From the NCBI GenBank assembly GCA_020086605.1, contig JACBWW010000048.1:3723437-3787436 (forward strand): DNA of 64,000 bases. Reading direction: 5' to 3'. Position 1 is the first letter of the stretch, and each line of letters starts with the position of its first letter. Shown one piece after another: positions 1 to 13,000 of this stretch. Source of the stretch: Lanius collurio (lineage: Eukaryota; Chordata; Aves; Passeriformes; Laniidae). The position numbers were made by a program, and so were the translations under genes. Below the pieces are notes generated by a model. It did not search any database and had not been told where the DNA came from. It was given only the letters and a program-made list of their open reading frames with translations.

Positions 1-1460
1 TATTGGTACTGTATGTGTTGGGCTGTAAGGTTGAAGAATCTGGATAGATAGCTCACTTTGTAACAGATGCCTCAATTTGAGGCACCCAGTCCTGCCTACA
101 GTGTCCTGAAAATGTTTTGAATCCTGGCGATGCATTCCTTGATCTTCAAGGAGGGTGAATTTACTTTACCTATCTCTGATAGTGCTCAGATCGAATAATG
201 TTTCTAAAAGTCATTCTGAAAGGCACATGCTTGGCAAAACTGTTTCGAAATGCAAATACCACAGCCTTATCTCAGATGTTTTACCTCAGCAAGAGCTCAA
301 ACATCAGAACAATTGGTATATGCCACATTTGGAACCAGGTTTTCTATCACTCATAAGTCTGATGTCCCAATGAGGCCAACAAATACCACACTTCCTTCGT
401 GACTGGGACATCTGTCAATGAGTGAAAGTAGCTGAGACCAGCACATCCCACCAAGTGGATATTTGTGTGCTGAGTTGAACAACATTGTGTTACTTGTTGA
501 CACTTGAGTTGAAGCCTTGTTCCTGTAGCACTTCTGACTTCTTATTACAGCTGCTACATGCAGATTCACTTACTGGGATTCTGGCACAATTCCAGTTGGA
601 AATAACAGAAGAAGATGCTGTAAAATTCAGTGGGTCCCATTCAGATCACACATCCTGGCTTTGTTTCTATTGGAACATGGTATGTTAAATACCAAAGGCT
701 AGGGAATTTGGTATAATGCATGCCTGAGTATGTCCCTCAAATGGAGTTGAAACATGGTCAAGGGAAACTGGACGTAGGAAAGCAGTCTCAGATCTCTAAG
801 AATTGGGAACAAAGGACTATTTCTTAGTTATAGTCAAACTCTCTCAAAGTATCAGCCAGCATCTTAGGCAATATGGTTTCTCCCATTTGTTGGTTTCCAA
901 ATTTCCAAAGATTTTGCAAATTATTTTTCACCTGTTTCCCCTTGTCTGGTGCCTTCTCTTCCTTCTGAGACTCAATATTGCCTGCAGATTTTACAGAGGC
1001 TTCCATTTTCAGTTCCCACCATCTTAATAGCAGTATTGTCAGCACATGATCCAGCACTGCTGGAAGGTCTCACTGAAGAGCTTTCCAAATGACATAGAAA
1101 TAAGCTCACTTAATTGTTACTCAGTGTCCCTATAGACTTATGGCTGGAACATGCCATGGTCCTGATTCCAGTCACTCATTCTCTTTTCTGAGATATGCAC
1201 CTGGTTTGTGGGTTTTTTTATTTATTTCTGATTTGGCCACAGAACTAGCATGATGGTTGATGCCCACAAGGTTTTCATCTCAAGAAAATATGGCTGGCAT
1301 GCAAACACAGTTCCAGAAGTACAGGAGACTTGTCTCCTACTCAAATTCTTGAATATCCTTTTTTCTCTTTCATCTTTCCTCCCTTATCATGTGGTGAGAA
1401 AAATTAGCCCTTGAAGGTTCTTTTCCTCAGCTTTCCAGGTAAAAGGGCTAATTAAATGAT

Positions 1461-1516
1461 AAATAAAATAAAATAAAATAAAATAAAATAAAATAAAATA
1501 AAATAAAGTAAAATAA
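1461..1516. repeat. (AAAAT)n pentanucleotide microsatellite
   Basis: About ten tandem aaaat/aaata units run almost perfectly and end in a variant (aaataaagtaaaataag). This is a simple repeat with no adjoining recognisable LINE or SINE body, although such tracts can be the remains of a retroposon tail. Confidence 0.95.
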
Positions 1517-2055
1517 GCTCCATCGCTGAGATGAAGTACCTTCTGCTATTTTTTTGAGAAACATACCCTTATTAAAGATTAGGGTACACCTGCAAACCCT
1601 GTGGGTCACCTGATATTTCCCTCATCTCATGCACTTCTTTTTTATATTTGAATTAGTTTAGGAGCTCCTTGCTCATCTATGCAGGATTCCTGCTGCCTTT
1701 TTTTGATCTCTTACTTCTTGGGATGGAGCTTTCTTAAGCTTGAAGGAGATGATATTTTAATATAAACTAGCTCTCCTGGATTATTTTCCTATTTTGGGTT
1801 ATATCCTATGGGATTATTCTAAGAAGTTTTATGAAGAAGTTGGAGTCTGAGCTCCCAAAATGCAGGCTTGTGGTCCTGATTTTTGCCCTGCTTCCTCCTC
1901 TCTGGATACTGTTCCCTCTGTGCCCTTCTGAATCCTGTTACCCCAGTGGTCATACGGCCACTGCAGCCAAGGCTGCTCCGACTTCCATATCCCTGACCAA
2001 TTCTTCCTTGTTTGTAAGTTCCAAGTCCAGGAAAGCACCTTTCATTGTTGGCTCC

Positions 2056-2200
2056 TAGAGGAGGCTGAGAGAGTTGGGCATGGAGAAGAGAGGCTGAGGA
2101 GAATCCCATCCATGTGTATAAATACCTGCAAGGAAGGAATGAAGAAAATGTGGCCACACATTTTTCAGTGGTGCCCAGTGATGGGACCAGGAGCATGTAT
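2056..2200 (+). mobile_element. CR1 LINE fragment, sense orientation, diverged
   Basis: The segment matches the 3' part of avian CR1: a gaggctgagagagttgggc / ggagaagagaggctgagga core, then 'atcccatccatgtgtataaatacctgcaagg', then 'ttttcagtggtgcccagtgatgggaccagg'. Compared with the long copy at 21640-22557 it is truncated at both ends and carries many substitutions, so it is old. The ends are approximate. Confidence 0.75.
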
Positions 2201-5200
2201 CTTACAATGAGATGAATTGCATCATGGAGGTGCCTTTTTTTCTCCACTCACTATAAAAAATACCCAATTATTTGGATCCAATGCAGATATCTGTGACAGA
2301 AACATCTAAATTTAGGTGAGCTAATATTCTGCTCTGTAATAAAATAAATCAGGGCAACACATCTGACAAATATTTCAAGATTAGCATTCCTACTTTTGAT
2401 TTCCTGAACTCACATAAGCATATGCAGGATCAAATCCTTTCTGAACTGCTTGTTTTAGAGCCCTTCTGCATATTACCAGCAGCACTTAAGACTTTCAAGC
2501 ATAGCACTGCCTTCTTTCCCTCCAAGCTGACAGGAATGCTGAAATATCATGCCTGAAGCTACCTACACATACCACACAATGGAACAAAAGCTAGCTTCAG
2601 TGGAAATCTCCACTGAAGATTATTTCTCAGAATTTATTCCTTTCTACCACTGCAGCCCTAGGTCAGCTTAGATGTTGATGGACACTTCCACTCAGATTCA
2701 TGGAACTAGGCATTTTTTCATGAGAGCAACAAACTTTTCAAAGCAAGAGTATGCAAAAGACCTGAGCAATTTTTATGTGCATTTGCATATTAGTAGTTCC
2801 TGAGCAGCTACTGGGTAAAATTTAAGCAACTGCCTCTATCTGAAATAGCACAGTATATTCTGACATTGGGACACAATGTTCTTTGACTGCTAGCATGCTG
2901 GACCAGTGAAAAAAACATTTTTCTCCATGTTTAACAAATTATCTGTTGAGGTAAGTGATCATGTTCACATGCTACCTAAGCTTATGTGGCCAGCTAATAG
3001 GTAAAATCTATGCACATCAGAAACCCTCTGAAAGTCATTTGAAGAGTCATTTGAACCAAGAAACAGAATGCTTAGTCAATGGGAAACTAGAGGCATGGGG
3101 CCTTAGCCAGAATTTAGGCTGAGTTAGCATTGCAGCTGGCTAGGTCTGGTTGATGATCTGGTGGTTAACAACATTTCTGTTGTATTCTGCTCTATTTCTG
3201 TTTGTATTCTGACTTATGTTCAAAGGATACTAAGCTGGCGCTACAAGGAGCCACTGTAACAACTCAACAGCTGCGTAACCACTGTGGGATTTTTAATGCA
3301 GTTATGTTACAAATGCAGAAGAAAAGGGGAGTTCATAATAAAAGGGGCTTATAATTTATGCAGAAATTTATTTTATGTGGAAGAAAATCAGTTTGGTCAT
3401 AAAGCCTGCTGAAGAGCTGTGTATATGGGGAACATATACAGTGATGAAGAGACTGAGAGTTACTTAGAAAAAAACCACTATCAGTGCTGTGCAGGACAGT
3501 GTCAAAGCACATCTGATTTGAATGATCAGTGTCATTTGGATACTGAAAAGATCCTTTTCATTTTATAGCTTTTTCAAATAGATTTTTATATTGTGTTATA
3601 AGCATTAGGAGAAATGCCAACACGTCAGACTTACTGACCTAGCAGTAAATTATTGTGAATATATATCCAGCTTACTTCTGTTCCTTTAGGACAGAGACCA
3701 TGCTTTGCAGTTAATACTTACAGCACCATTGGCACCATAAGAGCATGGAGTTACTTGTGCACCTATTGCTTGGTCTTTCCCCTTCTAGTTGTATAACAAA
3801 ATGATTTTCAGATAACATCAAGGCCTTAACTGATTAGATTTTGTTTTGCATACAGCCAATTTAATATCAAAATAGCTTTCAGATAAATGGATTACCAAAT
3901 GTTTGAATAATCTTTTTCATAAGGAATACATGCTAAAACTGTTTTCTACCTAATCATGGCTTATCGGTATTACAAAAATGACAAGTATTGCCAAGATCCG
4001 AATAGAAATATCTTGTCCAAATAAGACTTCATAACAGCATTGGATTTATTCTTGTAGCATGCATCTGTATTGACTTTCAATGCACTAAGCCTACAGATGT
4101 CTTTGTTTTCTACCATTTCCTCCATTTTTTCCCCAACAGAGCTCAAGGGTTTGGGGATTGTTTTGCTGTTCTTTGTCTTGCAGCTGGAGATATTTCGTCA
4201 TATATTTCCCACATTCCTTCACAGTTTGTTGTATACTTACATTCTCTATTCTGTATTTCAATTTTACTGTCGTCAGTCTGACTGACTTCTGCATATTCCA
4301 TTCAACCTCACTTGTTAAATGAAGACTTCAAAGCCATAGGGGGATTTTTTTGTTTGTTAAACATTGTGTATTTATATAACAGCACATGTTGGCAACTGTC
4401 AACATCAGGTTTTTAACATCAGATCTGTAGCTAAAAACAAACTGAAAAGCTAGGCCATATAAATTTTAGAAAATTCTAGTTACTTCTCAGCTTTTGACAT
4501 TTATGGTGTGTTTAGGTACTGTCTACCATCAGTGTTCATAACTCACAAATATTTAAATTATTATATTTTATTACAAGGAATTAAAACAAATAGTAATAAA
4601 CTCACAGATTTTTTAGAGACAAACTTGTTTTAAGTGAACAACTTCAAATTAGCACGCATTCACCTGTTCACCCCTGTGATTCTTCTGCTTTAAACTGACT
4701 TCTTTCAAGTACATGTGCCTCTCCAAATAGGTAGGATTTGGCAGATCATTTTTACTCAGCGTTAGACCCTCCTCTGTCACCTGTGTGAAACACCAGCAGC
4801 CTTTACATTCATTCTTCATTCTCACACAGTGTGTCACACTGCACGGAAATACGACTTCTTAAGAAGAATCTACTCTGAGAGTCAAGCCCACACTGCCTCA
4901 GCCTTTATTTATGGACTTGGTACCATTTCCTCTAGGCTCCTAGCTTACTGCACAGAATTGGCTAAGCAATCACCTTGCAGTGGCAGCTCATTATGCTCCT
5001 TTTTTTCTCCTTGCCAAACCACTGAGCTGTACTGAAGAAGCTGTTCTGCTGCTAATGTGAGCATTGGCTCCCTGAACTTCCTTGAAGCCTTTTTAAAAGA
5101 TGATGTTCCTTCACTTCTGGAGTGTCCTGCTTTAACTGCACTTGTAGTAAGCAAAGGTAATTAATTTAGGTTGTAAGGGAGACAACAGAGATGTAGGGAT

Positions 5201-6849
5201 CTAACCAGGCTACCAGCTTGGACAAAGCAGGAGGAGCTTGTCAGAATATACCTGAGCTAGTTCAGAACTGTCTTTGTGAGTTAGCAGGAAATAGCTGTGG
5301 CAGTAAAGAGATCCATGCAGGCCACAAAATCTGTCCAAGACCAAGGCAAATATTTGAGGTGTTTCTCAACCTGAGCTCTGTGTTGCAGTAAGGACTTTTA
5401 AACCTGGTTCAGACACATTTGCATGGTATTTGAGCATACCCCAAGGCCAGATTTGCAAGACTGTACACATGTATATACACACTAAACACAAACGATAACA
5501 GTGTAATTGAAAATCTACATTCGGCTACAAAATATTAAAAGTAGCCCAGTTCTCCTACTAACTATGGCTCTGGCATGGCCTATGTTGCCAAAAAAGAAGA
5601 AAAGATGAAGAAAACCAAGCCAAAGTCCTGCTGCTTCTTTCTAAGAAATTCAGTCCCAGTGGTTTGTTTATGCCAGCTTCCTGCTTAAAGTAACTATCTA
5701 AGCCCATACAGAGATTGCGAATTTTGTGCAGTTTACATAACCAGGAACATAGATTTAAAAGTAAATAGTTTATAAAAGGAGTTTGAAAATACAGATGAAA
5801 ATAAATACAGTCAATAGATCCACAGCCTGCTTTAGGATTTGTCCTTAAGTAAATTAGGTATATTAAATTCATTAGACTTACATTTGGAAAAAATCTATTT
5901 ATTTCTCACTGACATTATCTGTATTAGAGGTTTAAAAACACATGTTAAAGATATAAAACAAAGGTATAAAACCTGAAATTTTACTTTATTTCCTAGGCTT
6001 TGGATAGGAATGTACAACTTCTATTTTTAAATTTTTAAATTATTTATACAATACAGAAAGTAAAATATTATAGTAACTGCTATATATACTTTAAATAGTA
6101 CAAAATTATAGAATAATATAAATATATGGTATTTGGTTTATGTATTTTTATTAAGATAAAATAAACTTAGTTCTGAATTCTACCTTCTCTATAAGTTCCA
6201 TAAGAAACCTGAAAAATTTGGATACGCTTATACAGATGAAGAGATGTAGAGATAAATACTACGCTTTCTTATTTGCTGGCCATTGATTAAATAATGAATG
6301 AAAAACAAGGTTAAAATTGCTAACAGTCCTGTACTGCTTGCCTTTGTGCAATTAAGTTCAGACTTGTCTGAATTCTGATGCCATCCTTGAGGACAGCTTT
6401 TCACAGAACTGGGCTTGTAGCATGAGGAATCTTTTCTTGGCTCATTTTCATGGTGGAACAAAGTTTAAACTGTAGTAAATTTGCTGGCTAACAGCAATTA
6501 AATTTCTTTTTTTCTAAAAAAAAAAAATCTGAGGAAATACTTCCTTTTAAATGTAAACTTGAGACTATTTTGATTACATGCTATTTGAAGCAGTATTTCT
6601 GTTTCTTTAAATATAATTCTTTGACAAAAAACAATATTCAGTAAAACAATAAATATCCAGAAAATAGTCCTAAACCACTACTGTTGTTGTAGGCCCTTAA
6701 GGTTTTAGATGGTTAAACTGAAAAAGCAAATCTTAAAACTAGCATTCAAGTGTTTTAGTCAACCGGACAGTCCACATGATTTGTTCAACTAAGTAATAAA
6801 GTCCTAGCACTTCTGAAAGACACATTTCCTACATTCAATATATATTCTG

Positions 6850-7345
6850 TACCAGACAGCACAAGAGAAATATGAACTCACTGGAGAGAATCCAACAAAG
6901 GTCCATCGGGGTGATGACGGGACTGGAACACCTTTCCTGTGAAAGAAAGTCTTTGAGATCTGAGACCCTTCAGCCTGGAGCAGAAATAGCTCAGAGGGGA
7001 TCCCATCAATGTCTGTAAATACTTGAAGGGAAGGTGCATAGAAAATGGAGCCAGGCTCTTCTCAGTGATGCTCAGTGACAGAACCAGGACAATGGGCCCC
7101 CACAGAAACACCAGAAGCTCCCTCTGAACATCAGGAAAATATTTTTATTGTCAAAGTGACTGAGCATTGACTTAAGTTGTCCTGAAAACTTGTGGAGTCT
7201 CCATCCTTGGAGATATTAAAAAACCCTCTGGTCCTGGGCAGCCTGCTCTAGGTATCCCTGTTTGAGCAGGGATGTGGGCCAGATGGCCTCCATAAGTCCC
7301 TTCCAACCTCAACCATTCCATGATTCTGTGATTTGAAGGAACCTT
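6850..7345 (+). mobile_element. CR1 LINE 3' fragment, sense orientation
   Basis: The sequence follows the last part of CR1 ORF2 and its 3' UTR: 'ggagagaatccaacaaagg', 'cagcctggagcagaaatagc', a 'gtgactgagcattg' block, 'tggagtctccatccttggag', and the terminal 'ccattccatgattctgtga'. It is 5' truncated, as most CR1 insertions are. It is interrupted by stops and indels, so it is not a functional element. The left boundary is uncertain by some tens of bases. Confidence 0.88.
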
Positions 7346-9444
7346 AGGGCTTGCCAATTGCTTTGCCTTATAGATTAATATTATGCCATGTTCAAAACAT
7401 CCAGAACCAGAGAGCTAAATTAAAATACATAGATAACACTCTCTAGAAAATACAAAGATCTGAAAGAAATGCATGATTTTCCAGTTTTAGCCTCTTATCA
7501 ACAAAATGACATAACTTTCCATCCAGTTACATAGCTTTAAAATATATATTTTGATGTTCCAAAAAGAATAGGAATCAAAAAAAGGGCATATTTAAAGCCT
7601 AAATTAGTCATATGGCTTGCTTAGATACAAGTCCCATAAGTACACTGATATTACCGAAGTAAAAGAAGTTTGGTCTTGAATACAAGCTGTATTACCCATC
7701 CAGAATTTGCCCCTAAATGTGAACCTCCCTCTCCACACACAACTGTATTATCTCTGCTGAATCTCCTTCTGCCTCTACTGACTCTTCTCCCAAGTGCTAT
7801 GGAATATTTTCCAGTTTTCCTATTAAATACACTTTGGTTCTCATCTACTGTCCTTTCTTCCCTTAAAAGACATGAATTGCATGAGTTCAGAACTGAAGGT
7901 TACATCTTAATAAATGCTTACTCAATTATATTCCTACACTTTCAGGCTCAAATTCCATTTGGCAGCTCTTAACTAGTTGGAGTTTCTAGGACAATGTATT
8001 GCAGAGCTGAGATACCACACTTAAAAAGCTATGGAGATGAGGTGAGAACTTCCTGAGCTGTCATGTGCAACACTTCGGAAAAAGTTTACTTTGGAGATAA
8101 CTGTTGCTAATGATACAGAAGATGTTAAACTGATTACACAGGTGGTCTAATTTCCATGTCCCATGAAATCTGGAAATATAATAAAGAGATTTTGGTAACT
8201 GAAACACACTGCAATGCTCTGCAGAAAATTTCTTAAACTCAAGATGACCTTAACTAATAACTGTTACTTTTAGGACAGAATAATTAAACATTCATTATGC
8301 ATAAAGTGGAAAAAGGAGAAAATCCTATTAGGAAAGTAATATTAATCCATTTCTAACCTATATTTCTCTGCCAACTTTGTTTCCTAACTGCTGGGGCTTT
8401 TAATGTGCAACAGAGTTGTACAAGAGCAAACACAACAAACAGAATAGGCCCGAGCTTTCCAAACATGTTTTTCTTTTCATTCGGATAGCTTTAGTAACTG
8501 CTGCATTAGCCAGGTATGGGCTGCAAGCAAGGTCCCAGGCACACACACAAAGTCTCACGCTTCCACCTCCTCCTCCCTTGTAATCCTGCCTATCTTTGCT
8601 CCCACCCCCATCTAGTATAACTCCAGTAATAGAGCTCGCTCTCCACTTCCCTGCCCTCCCACGCGCACGTACTGGCGCTTCACCCAGCTCCCCAGTGATG
8701 ACTACCTGCACTAAAGCACTTACCCTGCTGCTCAGGTCAGCAAGCAGCTACGGAAAGGTGGTGGCCTGAGCTGCAGGATAAAATTCTGCGTGCCGGCCAT
8801 TAGCGATAGCCACTTTCGCGAGAGCATTTGCCTTGCAGATCAGCTATACAGCAGCACAAGCGTACTCTCCTCTCCACTGCAGCCCAGAGGTGCATCTATG
8901 ACTATTTGAATCGTTGTGTGCCACAGCTACACATCTGGCACTTCCGGAACCTAGAAATGAGTCAGCCTCATCCGATACACCTTTATGGGTGCAGGCGTTT
9001 TCAACTGGTTTTGTTCCAGGAGGTCATAAACATCTGAACATTTAGTTTTAGGAGGAAGAGAGGAGAATCACAGTAATTTCTTGCCATAGAACGGTGCTTT
9101 GCCTTCACAGGGACAGCAGGCAAACGCGCTGTTTATTACTCCTGAGACTCTTAATTACTTTAGGTAGATGCCTATTCAAAATCATTCTCCGGGTCCCCAG
9201 GATGTCTTCTGTGCCACTCTGTACTTCTTCTTGCCCGATGGTGATCAGTAGCGACAAATATCTAGGCAAGGCTCTGGGCTTAGGACTTAACAGCCTCACA
9301 GAAGAGAGCTGCCGAGCGGAGAGCGGAGAAAGACGAAGACCCGCTCTCGGCAGCCGCGGCAGCCCGGCCCCGAGCGGAGCGCGGCCGAGGCAGCGGGCGG
9401 GGGCGGAGGGCGCCCAGCCTCGGGCAGAGCGAGCGCGGCTCCCG

Positions 9445-9844
9445 NNNNNNNNNNNNNNNNNNNNNNNNNNNNNNNNNNNNNNNNNNNNNNNNNNNNNNNN
9501 NNNNNNNNNNNNNNNNNNNNNNNNNNNNNNNNNNNNNNNNNNNNNNNNNNNNNNNNNNNNNNNNNNNNNNNNNNNNNNNNNNNNNNNNNNNNNNNNNNNN
9601 NNNNNNNNNNNNNNNNNNNNNNNNNNNNNNNNNNNNNNNNNNNNNNNNNNNNNNNNNNNNNNNNNNNNNNNNNNNNNNNNNNNNNNNNNNNNNNNNNNNN
9701 NNNNNNNNNNNNNNNNNNNNNNNNNNNNNNNNNNNNNNNNNNNNNNNNNNNNNNNNNNNNNNNNNNNNNNNNNNNNNNNNNNNNNNNNNNNNNNNNNNNN
9801 NNNNNNNNNNNNNNNNNNNNNNNNNNNNNNNNNNNNNNNNNNNN
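9445..9844. other. Assembly gap, 400 N
   Basis: There are exactly 400 consecutive Ns inside the GC-rich promoter island, with high-GC sequence on both sides. A round number in such a place suggests an estimated or arbitrary gap size in a hard-to-sequence GC-rich region. Part of the NDFIP2 5' UTR, and possibly some N-terminal coding sequence, may be hidden in it. Confidence 0.99.
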
Positions 9845-9977
9845 CGGCGGCAGCGCCGGGGGAACGGGCGGGGGAAGGAAAAAAGGAAGGAAGCGAGCAG
9901 GGGAGGACGGGCCGAGCGACGCGGCGCCAGGTCGGAGGAGCTGCGGCCGCGCCTGTGCGTGTCGGCGGGCGGCCAGG

Positions 9978-10013
9978 ATGGATCACCACCAGCCCGTCAG
10001 CCGCTACCAAGTG
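9978..10013 (+). CDS. NDFIP2: NDFIP2 coding exon 1 (residues 1-12 of the short form)
   Basis: The ATG at 9978 has a strong initiation context (A at -3, G at +4) and opens [12 protein letters not shown]. The exon ends at GTG followed by a consensus donor (gtgagt at 10014), phase 0. MDHHQP is the known start of the short mammalian NDFIP2 form. The same frame stays open upstream from the gap edge to this ATG, so a longer N-terminus is possible. Confidence 0.92.
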
Positions 10014-13000
10014 GTGAGTGCGGCGTCCCCGGCGAGGCCCGGCTCTCCTCCCCCCGCCCCCTCGGGCCGCCACGGCGGGGCACGGTGCGACCGGGGCGAC
10101 CTTCCCCCCGCCCCTGCTCCTTCTTGCGGGGCTGTGGCCGGGGCCGGGGCCAAGCGTGGCCCGTCCCACGGAGGGGCTCTGACAGCTGGGCCTTGCTCGG
10201 GCGGCGGGGGCTGCCTCCCGGCGGCTCCGGCCTCGGAGGGGGCGGCTGCCCGGCCTGCTCGGGAACCACCTTTGCCCGCCTCCTTCTCCCCTCCCGCCGG
10301 CTCCCGTGCGGACGGTCCCGGGCGCCTCCCCGTGCCGGGAGCGGGTGGCGGCTCCTGGGAGAGCGCGGCCGAGGAGGAGAGCGGGGTGCGCCGCGCCAGT
10401 GCGGAGCAGCCGGGGGAGGAAGGGGCAGGGGTCCTTGTCTCTGCTGAGTACGTGCCGCGGAGAGAACCTCTGAAACCTTGTGATTTCTAATAACCCGTAG
10501 CTGTCTGACACAGGGATAGAGTGCAAGGCCTGTGTGAACATTAGAGGGAGGGAGAGAAATGTGAAATGCAGGGGGGAGACTGACCTTCAGTGTGTGTGTG
10601 TCTGTGTGTACGCACATGCACGAGCACACTCTTCTCAAGAATAGTCTGCAGCTTTGTGGGTCAGTGGGACCAATTTTTCTTTAGTTCCTGAACTTAACCA
10701 CAGAAGTAATCATGTAGAATACCAAGATTTTCATCCTGCCCGAGTTGATTGTCCTGCCCGAGTTGATTGTCCTGTTTCTTTCTTGCATTTATTTGTTTAA
10801 TGTCAGTTACATAAATCTTGCAGTCATTAGCTTAATGTCAATTATACTCAAAATATATAAGCTTTTCTGGTTATTGGGTGCAAAAATGACTTAGGTGCAG
10901 TCCCTCTCCTTAAAAGTTTCAGTTTTATCCCTAAGTTCCTTGTACTTTATGGCTTTGCTATGAATGTAAGGATAAGGAAGTCTGAAATCTTTGTTACTCT
11001 CTGTGATTCCAATTTCTACTGCAATCTTCCAGCTAAATCCTGAATTATTTATCTTAGTGTTTGTGTTTTACAGCTTGAGCAGTGAAAAGAATTTCCACAG
11101 AAGTAATCACACTTCTGTGCATATGTAAATACCGGTACTTACATTCAGATTGTTCCTAGGTTATGATTTAAGAAGAAAGAATAGGAAACACCTTTATTGT
11201 ATTTGGAATATTTATTTGGATAGTCTTACAGCATTGTGAATTTCTGTATGCTTTTGGGCACTTAGATACAAAGATTGTCATGGAGCTGATGAACACGCCA
11301 TGCACCCTGTGGCATATGCCTTTAGGATGGTAGTTGGACACCAACTGCTTTATGGGCCAGTGCTTTCTAGCACACTTCTTTTCTTGCACTGTGCTTCTAT
11401 AACTTGAAATCAGTAGAAATGGTAAAGTCATTCCTTCTTCTCTGTGACAGAGAAGGAAAATGCTGGCAGAGCATTTTCTCAAGAGCCTACAAACAATATC
11501 TTCCCTGGGGCAACCTGGCCATGTTTTAAAAGGCCTTGAAAGCATATGTTGTTAAAGGCCAGACAGGTTGAAGGGAAACTTTAATTTAGTTACTCAGAGG
11601 AGTAAAAAAAAAAAAACACATGAAGAAATAATTTGTCTCTGTAATATTTTTATCTTATGCTTGTTAGGAACTTCCAGTGATGGTGCTGATGGCCAGCTTT
11701 AGGTAAACACTCTTTGGTGTGGCCTTCCAAAAGGGCTGATCTTAATGTTTGACTGCTTGAGTTGGCCTCCTCAATTGGCTGTGTATATTAATCTGTATAG
11801 TCATTTGTTGGAAATTGGTGTGATGTGCTCTAGAGTTTAAAATACAGCCTTACTGATTACTGTCCCATAGGAAGGAGTATATTGTTTTAGTTTCTTTGTT
11901 ATATCTGACTGCTGGAGATTGAGATTTTTGTAATGTTGTTTACTTACTGTTTTGGGTCAGAGAAAGGAAGGAACAAGGCAATTGCAGATATACTTAATTA
12001 GCAGCTGATTATTCAAGCATGTGATCTTAAGTGTTGTGATGTATTTGCTTACATAATGGCTGTGATAGGTACTAAGTAATAGATCATTGCAGATTTTATG
12101 GTTGTGTCCTAGTTTTTAAAGACAAAATATAAGGGGGAAAAAAGACTAAATATGGCTAATATCACATTTTATGAATGTTTTATGAATTTAGTTTTATGAA
12201 ATCTGGCCGGTTCTGCTGTATTCACTGTATATATATTTTTTTTCCTTTCCCCCATGATTAATAACAAACACTTTTTGGCCCTGCTTGTACCCATTCTGCC
12301 TTTACTTCTAGCTGATCTGTTTAACTCTATTCAGGGCAAGTTCTCTTCTAAATAGAAAGATTTCTAGGTGTATATTATTATCAAAAGAATTACTGACTTG
12401 TGTTTCTGTTCCTGGCAGTAGCACTTCAGTGAAGTCGAAGGAGCTATCTTTCTCTTTTTTATTTGTGGTTTCTTCAAGTAAGTTAAACTAAATCAGACTT
12501 TAGATTGACAGGCAATTTAGTTTTGAGTTTTATCACAAAAAGCCAATTTTATGACTTATTATGAAACAGAAAATGTCTCATCATAAAGCTGTCAGTTTTT
12601 CTTGTTTTTACCTCGGTTGGAGATACATTATGAAGCCTTTGAGCTATCTTGTTCTTCTTTGTGTGTATGCATTTTATTTACAAAGCAGTTTAAAACTGTT
12701 CAAACTGGGCAGCTGTTAAAAGCTGGTACTTGGAATTGCAGCAAAGTAAGTGTAGTGAGCAAAGAGCAGGCAGTACGTCAGCATTACGTAACTGTCTGCC
12801 GCGGGCATGTGTGATTTGTATTGCTTTCTGCCCCTCCTGTTTTGTCTCTCTTCGTAGGGCAAAAAGACAAATAATTGATGGGTAAGAATTTGTCATGCTT
12901 CCCTGCAGGAGTATGACATTAGAAGTAAATTAGCCAACCTTTGTTGTCTTGCTTTACTTCCTTTTTTCTTTTCCTTAGTCACTTGCATGACTGCATTCCT

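Larger units (their letters stand above)
1..9300. other. Upstream intergenic region, no recognisable gene
   Basis: This is AT-rich sequence with only short, unconvincing open frames on both strands. I recognise an (AAAAT)n microsatellite near 1461-1520 and two CR1 LINE fragments (about 2056-2200 and 6850-7340), listed separately. A lysine-rich minus-strand frame at 824-1057 is discussed as a finding. From about 8500 the sequence becomes more GC-rich towards the CpG island. No exon, RNA gene or other repeat could be supported here by eye. Confidence 0.7.
9300..10460 (+). promoter_or_regulatory. NDFIP2: CpG island and promoter of NDFIP2 (contains assembly gap)
   Basis: From about 9310 the sequence changes sharply from AT-rich to very GC- and CpG-rich (runs such as gcggccgaggcagcgggcgg). 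It stays so across exon 1 until about 10450, where the AT-rich background returns. No TATA box is visible next to exon 1, as is usual for CpG-island promoters of widely expressed genes. A purine-rich stretch (9862-9905) lies between the gap and the coding start. The transcription start is not seen directly and probably lies in or near the gap. Confidence 0.85.

Noticed and set aside
8400..8711. 103-codon minus-strand frame just upstream of the CpG island
   Set aside because: Arg/Gly-rich composition from local GC-rich sequence, no domain, and no clear splice or promoter context. It could belong to a divergent non-coding transcript, but nothing in the sequence shows that.
9105..10541. Long minus-strand open frame (478 codons) across the promoter region
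   Set aside because: It is open only because it crosses 400 Ns and CpG-island sequence with few stop codons. Its composition is arginine/proline/glycine-rich noise opposite NDFIP2 exon 1.
9959..10638. Other long frames in the CpG island (162, 170 and 213 codons)
   Set aside because: GC-rich DNA lacks stop codons by composition. The frames overlap the NDFIP2 exon 1 donor and have no recognisable domain.
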